Positions 1 to 7,034 are shown, numbered from the stretch's first letter. The stretch: DNA of 10,297 nucleotides from Ruminococcaceae bacterium UBA6392 (GCA_002438685.1 DJQG01000088.1:1-10297), one strand, 5' to 3'. Program-made: numbers and translations. The notes: generated by a model not told the origin, from the sequence alone.

Positions 1-147
1 GCAATAATCGCCAAGAGTGTCAAGGGCAAGGGCGTTTCCTTCATGGAGAATCAGTGCTCATGGCACGGCAAAGCTCCGAATGAAGAGCAGTACAAAGAGG
101 CTATGGAGGAGCTCAACGCGACTCTCACAAGCCTTGAAGCCAACTAA
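1..147 (+). CDS. Transketolase N-terminal subunit, 3' end only (partial)
   Basis: Only the last 48 codons and the TAA stop lie in the window; the gene begins upstream. The visible tail contains KSVKGKGVSFMEN followed by WHGKAPN, which is typical of the C-terminal end of the separate transketolase N-terminal (TPP pyrophosphate-binding) subunit found in many Clostridia and archaea. The next gene, 24 bases downstream, encodes the matching C-terminal subunit, so the two chains together would form a full transketolase of the non-oxidative pentose phosphate pathway in the cytoplasm. The family assignment rests on this short tail and on the neighbour; the thiamine-binding motif itself is outside the window. 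Confidence 0.9.
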   Translation, partial: AIIAKSVKGKGVSFMENQCSWHGKAPNEEQYKEAMEELNATLTSLEAN

Positions 148-171
148 TTTCAGTGAAAGGAATGTCGTGCT

Positions 172-1128
172 ATGGCAGATATTATAAAAGCGGCAACGCG
201 TGACGGTTACGGCAAAGCGCTCGTAGAGCTCGGCGCCATAAATGATAAGCTCGTCGTTCTCGATGCAGACCTTGCAGAGGCGACAAAAACAGTTATGTTC
301 AAAAAGGCATATCCGGACAGATTCTTTGATTCCGGTATCGCAGAGGGCAATATGATAGGTGTCGCCGGCGGACTTTCAACCATCGGCTACACAGTATTTG
401 CAAGCTCGTTTGCAATGTTCGCCGCAGGCCGCGCTTTTGAGCAGATAAGAAACACAATCGGCTATCCGCATCTCAATGTCAAAATAGGCGCTACCCATGC
501 GGGTATATCGGTCGGCGAAGACGGTGCGAGCCATCAGTGCTGCGAGGACATAGCTCTTATGCGCACTATTCCCGGCATGGTCATAATCAACCCCGCCGAT
601 GATGTCGAGGCGAGAGCGGCTGTATTTGCCGCCGCCGAGTATGAAGGTCCCGTATATCTTCGTTTCGGTCGTCTTGCAGTGCCGAGATTCAATGATCCCG
701 ATAACTATAAGTTTGAAATAGGCAAGTCGGTTCAGCTCGCAGACGGCAAGGATGTGACTATAATCGCAACCGGTCTAATGGTGAACGAGGCTGTTATGGC
801 AAGAGATATGCTCGAAAAAGAGGGTATTTCCGCAAGAGTCATCAATATGCACACCATAAAGCCTATCGACAGACAGGCGATAATCGACGCCGCAAGAGAT
901 ACCGGCGCTATTGTTACCGCAGAAGAGCATTCCGTTATCGGCGGACTCGGCGGAGCAGTCAGCGAAGTTGTCTGCGAAACTATACCCGTACCGGTTGTGA
1001 AGGTCGGCGTAGAGGATGTTTTCGGACGCTCCGGTCCGGCGGTCGAGCTTCTCCATATCTATGGTCTTGATGCGGAGAACATAGTCAAAAAAGCAAAGCA
1101 GGCGCTTGAGCTCAAGACCGCCCGCTGA
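172..1128 (+). CDS. Transketolase C-terminal subunit
   Basis: This 318-residue protein is the pyrimidine-binding plus C-terminal half of a split transketolase, which moves two-carbon ketol units between sugar phosphates using thiamine diphosphate. The pyrimidine-binding domain covers roughly residues 5-170 and carries the motif DSGIAEGNM, in which Glu58 is the expected cofactor-activating glutamate. The segment GATHAGISVGEDGASHQ (about 107-123) is the family's conserved phosphate and substrate loop. The transketolase C-terminal domain follows from about 185 to 310, with AEEHSVIGGLGGAVSE near its middle. The length agrees with stand-alone C-terminal subunits of about 310 residues. A GAAAGGA ribosome site at 155-161 supports the ATG start. 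It is co-transcribed with the N-terminal subunit just upstream, and the next gene follows after 22 bases. Confidence 0.95.
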   Translation: MADIIKAATRDGYGKALVELGAINDKLVVLDADLAEATKTVMFKKAYPDRFFDSGIAEGNMIGVAGGLSTIGYTVFASSFAMFAAGRAFEQIRNTIGYPHLNVKIGATHAGISVGEDGASHQCCEDIALMRTIPGMVIINPADDVEARAAVFAAAEYEGPVYLRFGRLAVPRFNDPDNYKFEIGKSVQLADGKDVTIIATGLMVNEAVMARDMLEKEGISARVINMHTIKPIDRQAIIDAARDTGAIVTAEEHSVIGGLGGAVSEVVCETIPVPVVKVGVEDVFGRSGPAVELLHIYGLDAENIVKKAKQALELKTAR

Positions 1129-1150
1129 CAACAGACCGAAAGGTTTTCAA

Positions 1151-2968
1151 ATGGCTAAAAGCAGATTCAAAAAAAGTACAGTCGCAGTCGCTGCCGCGAT
1201 CATTGTTGTGTTCGCGGCGGTAGCTACGGCTGCGTTAATTTTTCTGATGTCGGGCAAAAACAAGATACCCGATGCGGACTCTCAGGCAATTGTATATAAG
1301 TCAATCGACGGCGGAACTTATCTTTCCGCCTATGGCAAAAAGCACAAGCTGACGATATCCGATGATTCGTCAGTCTTGCTTACTTCGGACGGCGAGTACC
1401 TTATTTATACCACCGCCTCGGCGAAGGTCAGCCGCAAATATGACCTCTATCTGTGCAGTATCAAGAATTCGTCAAACGCCAAAAAGGGTGTAAAGCTTTT
1501 AGACTACGGCATTGAAAAAGAGTTCAGATATAATAACGGAACTCTGTATTATTCGAAGCAGAATCAGGACAACCTCTCCGTTATGACAACTGCATATGAT
1601 ATTAAAAAGAACAAAAAATCAGACATTGATTTTGCAATAAAAGAGCTGTTTTTGCCGGAAAGCGGAGATTCGATTTATTATCTTAAGCAGCTTTCCGATT
1701 CACAGTCGCTGTATGTTTATTCATCTTCTGACGGCAGCCGCGAGCTTGTGAAAAACGCCGCAAATATTCATTTTTATGATAATGGTGAGAACTGCGAGAT
1801 TCTCTTTGAGACCGGGTCTTATAACGAGGGAGAAGCGGAGCTCTTCTCAGTCTCTCCCGGAAAAAATCCGGTTCAGATAGCTACTATGGTCAGCTCCGTT
1901 TTATATGATTCGTATTCGCCCGGCGGCAATCTCTATTATTTTGTCAAAAAAGAGTCGCCTGCCGGCTGGCGCGATATTATTGACGACGATATGGCGCAGG
2001 ATGATGAGCTTATAAAAGAGCCGAACCGCAATGATTACACATTCATCTTCGGCTTCAGTATTCAATATCAGCTCGACATGAGCAAATATAACCGCAAGGT
2101 TTCGCGTGACAAAATCCGTCAGGCTCTTGACGAGAAGATAAAGGACGATTCTTTCACGCAGGGCTATAATCTCTATGCCAGAACTGCCGACGGTTCAAAG
2201 AAAATCGCAGAAAATGTTGTTCCCGATGAAGTATTTGCAGTTTCCGCTTCCGGCGAACCCGCCGCAGTGTTCTATATGACCGAGCTTTCCGACAGCACAG
2301 TCCGAATGTCCGATCTCGATTCGCAGCTCGGTTCATCGTCGGTTGAATCGGTTGTTGAAACCGCAGTGTCGGCGGTCAAAGCCTGCATCAGGAAAACGGG
2401 ATACTTATATGCTGATACACATTCAACTCAGCCTGTGAAGCTCGATGCGTATAACGGCAAGAAAGCGGAGTTTATAATCTCCGGGGACAAGCTGTTTGCC
2501 AAATCGTTTGATGCTTCAAATGACACATTCACGCTGTTCAGGCACACGGTCACAAACGGCGTTGTATCTGCGGCTGAAATGCTTGATACGGGTATAAAGG
2601 CTTGCAATATCATCGGCACGGATGTGTGGTACCGGCGCAGCGTTACCGGGTCTTCGCTCTGCGATTTGTATAAATATTCGGCGGAGAAAGAGAAGATTGA
2701 CGGCGATGTCGCGTCTTTTGCCGAACTTCCCGGCGGAAGCGTTCTTATAGTCAAGAATTTTGTATCTTCTTCAGACGGAGAGATAGCCGATCTTTACTTA
2801 TATGACGGCAAAAAGACCTCGCTTGTTGCAGAAAAAGCAGAACTCAAAAACATGAAATATTCAGACAAAGGGATATCTTTTATACGCAGCGGCGGAGATT
2901 TATGTATTTATTCTAAAAATAAGCTTGCTATAATTGACGGCGGCGCGTATAATATTATCGCTTATTAA
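1151..2968 (+). CDS. Unrecognised membrane-anchored protein, possibly a beta-propeller
   Basis: I do not recognise a named family. From the ATG at 1151 the protein has 605 residues. It opens with a basic stretch (SRFKK) and one hydrophobic segment at about residues 10-32 (STVAVAAAIIVVF onward), which fits a signal anchor with the rest outside the cell. There is no lipobox cysteine. The remainder is rich in short strand-like repeats ending in aromatic pairs (YLIYTT, GTLYYSK, SIYYLK, NLYYFVK, GYLYAD, DLYLYDG), the look of a WD40/TolB-like beta-propeller, but this fold is inferred from pattern only. An insert at about 275-345 is highly charged and may be helical. The open frame extends upstream to a TTG at 1106, but GAAAGG at 1138-1143 sits seven bases before the ATG and decides the start. 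It lies in a tight run with transketolase upstream and a DivIVA-like gene 20 bases downstream, suggesting an envelope role. Confidence 0.75.
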   Translation: MAKSRFKKSTVAVAAAIIVVFAAVATAALIFLMSGKNKIPDADSQAIVYKSIDGGTYLSAYGKKHKLTISDDSSVLLTSDGEYLIYTTASAKVSRKYDLYLCSIKNSSNAKKGVKLLDYGIEKEFRYNNGTLYYSKQNQDNLSVMTTAYDIKKNKKSDIDFAIKELFLPESGDSIYYLKQLSDSQSLYVYSSSDGSRELVKNAANIHFYDNGENCEILFETGSYNEGEAELFSVSPGKNPVQIATMVSSVLYDSYSPGGNLYYFVKKESPAGWRDIIDDDMAQDDELIKEPNRNDYTFIFGFSIQYQLDMSKYNRKVSRDKIRQALDEKIKDDSFTQGYNLYARTADGSKKIAENVVPDEVFAVSASGEPAAVFYMTELSDSTVRMSDLDSQLGSSSVESVVETAVSAVKACIRKTGYLYADTHSTQPVKLDAYNGKKAEFIISGDKLFAKSFDASNDTFTLFRHTVTNGVVSAAEMLDTGIKACNIIGTDVWYRRSVTGSSLCDLYKYSAEKEKIDGDVASFAELPGGSVLIVKNFVSSSDGEIADLYLYDGKKTSLVAEKAELKNMKYSDKGISFIRSGGDLCIYSKNKLAIIDGGAYNIIAY

Positions 2969-2988
2969 AAGAAATGAGGGATAAAAGC

Positions 2989-3879
2989 ATGGCAAAAGAT
3001 GTGCTTTTCAAAACGATGACTTTCGGCGGCTTCAACAAAGAAGATGTCCTTGAATATATTCGTGCTCAGCAGACTCAGCTTACAGACACACAAAGAAAGC
3101 TCAAGGAAACCGAAGAGAATGCCGCGGCGGCTTCAAAGCGTACAAGAGAGCTTGAAACTCTTCTTTCGGAGCAGCAGACTCGTGCCGAGGAATATTTTGC
3201 GCTGAGTGAGGAATATGCAAAAAAGATATTCGCCCTCGAAGACGAAGTCGATGCCCTCAATGAGAAGCTCAACAGCGTTGAAGTCGGTTGCGAGCGCGCA
3301 AAGGATGTGGAGGGGCAGATAGGCGCCCTTGTGCTTGACGCACTGCTCTATTCCGATAAGATAATCCGCAGCGCCAAGGCATCCGCAAAGGGCATTTCGA
3401 ATCAGACCAGGCAGACTATCGAAGAGGCAGCAAGCGGAGTTGACGAGATAGGCGAGGATATTTCGCAGATGTCAGATAACTTCGGTGTTGTCATTGCATC
3501 TCTCGTTTCGAAGATAAATTCTCTCTCAAGCAATCTCAACAGTGTTGCCGATAAACTTGACGCTCAGGACGAAGAAATAGACGAGCATCAGTTCACCTTC
3601 GGCGAAAACGGCGAAGTTAAACTGCCGAAGCTTACCGACAAAGATTTCGGAGATCCGACAGAACCGGAGATAGAGATATCCGATGAAGAGATAAACAATC
3701 TTGTCAATGTCCTCAATGCAAGCGGCGGACTGGATCTGAAATTTACTTCGCCCGATGAAAGCTCAGAAAATGTTACCGAAGATATACATAACAAAAAAGT
3801 AACTTCCGACGAGTCTATTAAGGCCGATGAGGCCGAAGAGATATCGGAGCTGACAAAGAAATTCCTCGGAGAAGACTGA
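2989..3879 (+). CDS. DivIVA-like coiled-coil protein
   Basis: This 296-residue acidic protein starts with a DivIVA/GpsB-type N-terminal motif, FKTMTFGGFNKEDVLEYI at residues 7-24. It matches the family pattern of a small loop with an exposed aromatic residue followed by an EV/DV-x-x-(F/Y)(L/I) helix. That loop inserts into the membrane in DivIVA. A long heptad-rich coiled coil runs from about 25 to 100 (QLTDTQRKLKETEEN and on), with a second helical stretch at about 140-195. The tail, from about 205, is strongly acidic and probably disordered. Proteins of this kind mark cell poles or septa and recruit cell-wall or division proteins; here that role is inferred from family resemblance. An earlier in-frame ATG at 2974 exists, but GAGGG at 2976-2980 is correctly spaced for 2989. 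Its TGA stop shares a base with the next ATG (TGATG), so translation is probably coupled to the fumarase subunit gene. Confidence 0.8.
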   Translation: MAKDVLFKTMTFGGFNKEDVLEYIRAQQTQLTDTQRKLKETEENAAAASKRTRELETLLSEQQTRAEEYFALSEEYAKKIFALEDEVDALNEKLNSVEVGCERAKDVEGQIGALVLDALLYSDKIIRSAKASAKGISNQTRQTIEEAASGVDEIGEDISQMSDNFGVVIASLVSKINSLSSNLNSVADKLDAQDEEIDEHQFTFGENGEVKLPKLTDKDFGDPTEPEIEISDEEINNLVNVLNASGGLDLKFTSPDESSENVTEDIHNKKVTSDESIKADEAEEISELTKKFLGED

Positions 3880-4409
3880 TGGCTGAATATAAGATAGACA
3901 CAAGTGAACTCCGTGAATATTGCGGCAGACTTCGCGTAGGGGACAGAGTGCTGCTTTCCGGAACTGTCTATACATCGCGCGATGCGGCGCATAAGCGCAT
4001 ATGCGCATTGCTGGACAGCGGCGACAAACTTCCGTTTGATTTGAAAGACGCGGTAATTTATTATGCAGGACCTACGCCGACGAAACCCGGCGATGTTATC
4101 GGCAGCTGCGGTCCGACTACTTCGAGCCGCATGGATGTCTATGCGCCGAGGCTTCTTGATGAGGGGCTTTGCTGCATGATAGGAAAAGGCGGCAGAAGTG
4201 AATCGGTTATCGAGGCGATAAAGCGCAACAATGCCGTATATCTCTGCGCGATAGGCGGCGCGGGTGCGCTTGCCTCAAAGTGCATAACCAAATGCGAGGA
4301 GATAGCGTTTTTTGATCTCGGATGCGAGAGCGTCAAGCGTCTGGAGTTCAAAGATTTTCCGCTGACCGTCGGCATTGATTCGCACGGCGGAATGATGTTT
4401 GAAAAATAA
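3879..4409 (+). CDS. Fumarate hydratase (class I, Fe-S) beta subunit
   Basis: The 176-residue product matches the C-terminal/beta chain of two-subunit Fe-S hydro-lyases (fumarase, or L-tartrate dehydratase). In fumarase the alpha chain holds the 4Fe-4S cluster and the beta chain completes the active site for reversible hydration of fumarate to malate. Signature segments are VLLSGTVYTSRDAAHKR (24-40), YYAGPTPTKPG (61-71), GSCGPTTSSRMD (75-86), IGKGGRS and the glycine-rich AIGGAGALA. The length is near the usual 180-200 residues, so it looks intact. The start overlaps the stop of the DivIVA-like gene by one base. No alpha subunit lies next to it in this window, although in most genomes alpha precedes beta directly. 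Tartrate dehydratase beta is the main alternative, since the chain alone does not settle the substrate. Confidence 0.9.
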   Translation: MAEYKIDTSELREYCGRLRVGDRVLLSGTVYTSRDAAHKRICALLDSGDKLPFDLKDAVIYYAGPTPTKPGDVIGSCGPTTSSRMDVYAPRLLDEGLCCMIGKGGRSESVIEAIKRNNAVYLCAIGGAGALASKCITKCEEIAFFDLGCESVKRLEFKDFPLTVGIDSHGGMMFEK

Positions 4410-4423
4410 ATTCAGAAAAACTA

Positions 4424-4452
4424 TTGACAAACCGACTTTTCGGTTATATACT
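4424..4452 (+). promoter_or_regulatory. Near-consensus sigma-A promoter of the T-box operon
   Basis: A perfect -35 box TTGACA (4424-4429) and a -10 box TATACT (4447-4452) are separated by exactly 17 bases. Transcription should begin at about 4458-4461, just before the T-box leader. It starts 15 bases after the fumarase subunit stop codon. No separate strong terminator lies between, so some read-through from the upstream operon is possible. Confidence 0.85.
4431..4444. promoter_or_regulatory. Palindrome in the promoter spacer, candidate operator
   Basis: ACCGA-CTTT-TCGGT forms a perfect 5-bp inverted repeat that fills almost exactly the 17-base spacer between the -35 and -10 boxes. A dimeric HTH protein bound here would block RNA polymerase. 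The first gene of the operon encodes an XRE-type regulator, so autoregulation is plausible but inferred. In RNA the same sequence could make a weak hairpin, but the stem is short and no proper U-tract follows. Confidence 0.4.
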
Positions 4453-4460
4453 TTGTAAAA

Positions 4461-4723
4461 ACTGAATCTTGCCCATAAAGGCGATGACGGAGAAAGATTC
4501 CGGATAAGTACCGCAGAGAGTCCGTGGTTGGTGAAAACGGATGTATAAACCGGGTGATCGAATCACTCCTGAGCAGAAACCCGAAAGCATTGAGCGAGTA
4601 GGCGTTTTCGTAAGACTGCGTTAAAGTCAAGAGCTTATTGGAGCTTGAGGGTGCTGTAAAAAAGCACTGAATTTGGGTGGTACCGCGGTTAACAGCCGCC
4701 CCAGACATTTTGTTTGGGGCGGC
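4461..4723 (+). promoter_or_regulatory. T-box riboswitch leader, specifier probably AUC (Ile)
   Basis: A full T-box leader precedes the XRE-cupin gene. Stem I spans about 4481-4574. K-turn halves are GATGA (4483-4487) and TGAGC (4570-4574), next to pairing GGAG (4489-4492) with CTCC (4566-4569). Further stems are CCGG 4500-4503/4550-4553, GTAC 4508-4511 with GTAT 4543-4546, and TCCGT 4521-4525/ACGGA 4537-4541, closing the characteristic GGTTGGTGAAA apical loop. An AGAGAG bulge lies at 4515-4520. The specifier-loop 3' strand reads GTG-ATC-GAA-TCA; by the usual NNN-GAA arrangement the specifier is ATC (4557-4559), isoleucine. The conserved GCGTTA of the Stem II region is at 4618-4623. Stem III is GTGCT/AGCAC (4651-4667). 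The T-box GGGTGGTACCGCGG (4675-4688) has the tRNA-end pairing bases TGGT (4678-4681), which require discriminator A as in tRNA-Ile. The antiterminator pairs GGG 4675-4677 with 4700-4702 and GCGG 4685-4688 with 4696-4699, leaving the canonical seven-base bulge. The T-box call is near certain; the amino acid is moderately sure. Confidence 0.93.
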
Positions 4724-4740
4724 TTTTATATTATATTTTT
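4694..4740 (+). terminator. T-box-controlled intrinsic terminator
   Basis: GCCGCCCC (4695-4702) pairs with GGGGCGGC (4716-4723). The stem extends inward through AGACA/TGTTT pairs to a three-base TTT loop, and TTTT then an AT-rich tract follow. Bases 4696-4702 are also the 3' strand of the antiterminator, so the two structures exclude each other. Uncharged tRNA should favour the antiterminator and let transcription enter the genes at 4761 and 5379. Confidence 0.93.
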
Positions 4741-4760
4741 ATTGAGAAGGAGAGTTAATT

Positions 4761-5339
4761 ATGGAAATTATCATCACTGAGATCGCACAGCGAATACGCG
4801 ACCTGCGCGAGATCATGGGCTACAGCGTGGAAGAGATGGCTCAGGCTGTCGACTGCACTCCGGAAGAATATATTGCCGCCGAAAACGGCGAAGTCGATTT
4901 TTCTTTCACATTTATTTACAAATGCGCCGAGAAGTTCGATGTTGATATGATAGAACTGCTGATCGGTGATAACCCGAGACTTTCGTTCTATTCAATAGTC
5001 CGCAAGGGCGAGGGACTGCCGATGAAGCGCCGCACGGGATTCAATTATTCTCATCTCGGCTATCGCTTCAAGGACAAATATTGCGAGCCTTTCCTTGTAA
5101 CCGCGCCGTATTCGGAAGAGGATCAGGATAAGCCCATAACCCTCTCGACCCACGAGGGACAGGAATTTGATTATATTATCAGCGGCAGCCTCAAGGTAGC
5201 ATTCGAGGAGCATGTTGAGATACTCAACGCCGGCGATGCCGTACTTTATAATTCCGCTCACGGTCACGGAATGATTGCGACCGGCGGCGAGGACTGCGTT
5301 TTTATTGCAATAATTCTCAAGAAAACGGAGAAGAAATAA
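4761..5339 (+). CDS. XRE-family HTH regulator with C-terminal cupin domain
   Basis: This 192-residue cytoplasmic protein joins an N-terminal XRE-type helix-turn-helix (about residues 5-68, including IAQRIRDLREIMG and VEEMAQAVDCTPEEY) to a small C-terminal cupin barrel (about 107-188). In the cupin part, H131 and E135 (THEGQEFDYIISG) and H167/H169 (SAHGHGM) occupy positions where cupins bind metal or a small ligand. Such proteins usually sense a metabolite and control neighbouring genes. The gene is first behind the T-box leader and 39 bases ahead of the acyl-CoA synthetase gene. A likely job is therefore sensing a carboxylic acid or acyl-CoA and tuning the same operon, which is inference. AGAAGGAGAG at 4745-4754 is a strong ribosome site, available only when the terminator is not formed. 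Confidence 0.93.
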   Translation: MEIIITEIAQRIRDLREIMGYSVEEMAQAVDCTPEEYIAAENGEVDFSFTFIYKCAEKFDVDMIELLIGDNPRLSFYSIVRKGEGLPMKRRTGFNYSHLGYRFKDKYCEPFLVTAPYSEEDQDKPITLSTHEGQEFDYIISGSLKVAFEEHVEILNAGDAVLYNSAHGHGMIATGGEDCVFIAIILKKTEKK

Positions 5340-5378
5340 AATCATTATTCAACAACTCAACGAAGGGACTCTTAACAT

Positions 5379-7034
5379 ATGCTTGATTTAAATAAAAACT
5401 TTGTGGATGAGGTATATGACGAAAACGGACATGTAGTTGACTATACCCTCAAATGCCCTGAAAATTTCAATTTTGCTTATGACGTTGTCGATGCCATCGC
5501 GGCTGCCGAACCGGACAGGCGTGCGCTTCTCTGGTGCAATCCCGCGGGCGAAGAGAGAATATTCACATACGGTGACCTGAAATATTACAGCGACAAGACT
5601 GCCAATATGCTGCGCGAAAAGGGAATCAAAAAGGGCGACATGGTCATGGTTATCCTCAAGCGCCACTATCAGTTCTGGTTCACCATTCTCGCTCTGCACA
5701 AGCTCGGCGCGGTTATTATCCCCGCAACATTCATGCTGCAGAAGCATGATATCGTCTACAGAGCGAACGCCGCTACAATAAAGGCGGTCGTCTGCACGGG
5801 CGACGGCGACATTGCCGAGCAGGTCGATGAAGCTCTGCCGGAGTGTCCCTCGATAAAGACGAGAATTATCGTCAACGGCAAGCGTGACGGCTGGGACGAC
5901 TTCATGACCGACATGGAAAAAGCCGATTCTCATCTCGAAAGAGTTGATACGAAATATTATGAGCCAATGATAGTCTATTTCTCGTCCGGTACCACCGGCA
6001 ACCCGAAGATGGCTATGCACGCTCATACATATGCCCTCGCGCATCTGACTACCGCCAAATACTGGCACGATGTCACCGCCGACAGCGTCCATCTGACAAT
6101 AGCCGATACCGGTTGGGGCAAAGCGGTCTGGGGCAAGCTTTACGGCGAGATGTTCATGGAGAGCTGCGTTTTTGTCTATGACTATGATAAGTTCCACGCC
6201 TCTGAGATTCTTTCGATACTTGAGAAATATAAAATCACCAGCCTTTGCTGCCCGCCCACGATGTTCAGATTCATGCTCCAGGAGGATGTATCTTCCTATG
6301 ATCTGAGCTCACTGCAATACTGCACCATTGCAGGCGAAGCCCTCAACCCTGATGTTTTCAACAAGTGGTATGAGGAAACCGGAATAAAGCTCATGGAGGG
6401 CTTCGGTCAGACCGAGACCACTCTGCTTATTGCAAACCTCGTCGGAATGGAGCCCAAGCCCGGCTCGATGGGCAAGCCCGTTCCTCACTACGATGTTGAT
6501 ATCGTTGACGAAGACGGCAGGCCGGTACCTCCCGGAGTCACCGGCGAGATCGTTGTTCATACCGAACCCAAGGTTCCTTTCGGTCTGTTCAAGGGCTATT
6601 ACCGCGATGAGAAGAAGACCGCCGAGGCGTGGCACGACGGACTCTATCATACCGGCGACACCGCGTGGAAAGACGAGGACGGCTACTACTGGTATGTCGG
6701 CAGAACCGACGATGTTATAAAGTCCTCCGGCTACAGAATAGGACCGTTCGAGATCGAAAGCGTTCTTACCGAGCACCCGTCAGTTCTTGAGTGCGCCGTA
6801 ACCGGTCTGCCCGATCCTATAAGAGGCAATGTCGTCAAGGCAACTATCGTCCTCAAGCCAGGATTTGAGGGCTCCGATGAGCTGAAAAAAGAGCTTCAGA
6901 CATATGTCAAGAAAGAGACCGCGCCCTATAAATATCCCAGAGTCATCGAGTTTGTCGATTATCTTCCCAAGACCGTCAACGGTAAGATCAGACGCACCGA
7001 GATAAGAGCGAACGATCTGAGAAAATTAAAGTGA
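5379..7034 (+). CDS. Acyl-CoA synthetase, medium-chain/branched-chain type (AMP-forming)
   Basis: This 551-residue ANL-superfamily enzyme activates a carboxylic acid with ATP to an acyl-adenylate and then to an acyl-CoA thioester. The P-loop YFSSGTTGNPKMAMHAH is at about 198-214. The adenine/acyl motif EGFGQTETT is at about 340-348, the ribose-binding aspartate is in YHTGDTAW (about 424-431), the hinge is GRTDDVIKSSGYRIGP, and the adenylation lysine Lys536 lies in KTVNGKIRR. Segments such as ADTGWGKAVWGKLYGE resemble the ACSM medium-chain group, so short, medium, branched or aromatic acids are possible; chain length cannot be read by eye. It is the second and last gene of the T-box operon. 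GAAGGG at 5362-5367 supports the ATG. The stop lies nine bases inside the convergent SOD gene, and no terminator is visible after it. Control by an apparent isoleucine T-box suggests a role in making the isoleucine precursor. Confidence 0.93.
   Translation: MLDLNKNFVDEVYDENGHVVDYTLKCPENFNFAYDVVDAIAAAEPDRRALLWCNPAGEERIFTYGDLKYYSDKTANMLREKGIKKGDMVMVILKRHYQFWFTILALHKLGAVIIPATFMLQKHDIVYRANAATIKAVVCTGDGDIAEQVDEALPECPSIKTRIIVNGKRDGWDDFMTDMEKADSHLERVDTKYYEPMIVYFSSGTTGNPKMAMHAHTYALAHLTTAKYWHDVTADSVHLTIADTGWGKAVWGKLYGEMFMESCVFVYDYDKFHASEILSILEKYKITSLCCPPTMFRFMLQEDVSSYDLSSLQYCTIAGEALNPDVFNKWYEETGIKLMEGFGQTETTLLIANLVGMEPKPGSMGKPVPHYDVDIVDEDGRPVPPGVTGEIVVHTEPKVPFGLFKGYYRDEKKTAEAWHDGLYHTGDTAWKDEDGYYWYVGRTDDVIKSSGYRIGPFEIESVLTEHPSVLECAVTGLPDPIRGNVVKATIVLKPGFEGSDELKKELQTYVKKETAPYKYPRVIEFVDYLPKTVNGKIRRTEIRANDLRKLK

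Noticed and set aside
1106..1150. Upstream extension of the membrane-anchored protein from a TTG at 1106
   Set aside because: It overlaps the transketolase end, lacks a ribosome site, and would bury the signal anchor; the ATG at 1151 has GAAAGG seven bases ahead.
4431..4452. ACCGA/TCGGT hairpin as terminator of the upstream operon
   Set aside because: The stem is only five base pairs, no run of T follows, and it lies between the -35 and -10 boxes of a strong promoter.
5388..6197. Long open frame of 269 codons on the minus strand inside the acyl-CoA synthetase gene
   Set aside because: It is antisense to conserved ANL-family coding sequence, has no recognisable motif and no ribosome site; it follows from codon bias on the other strand.
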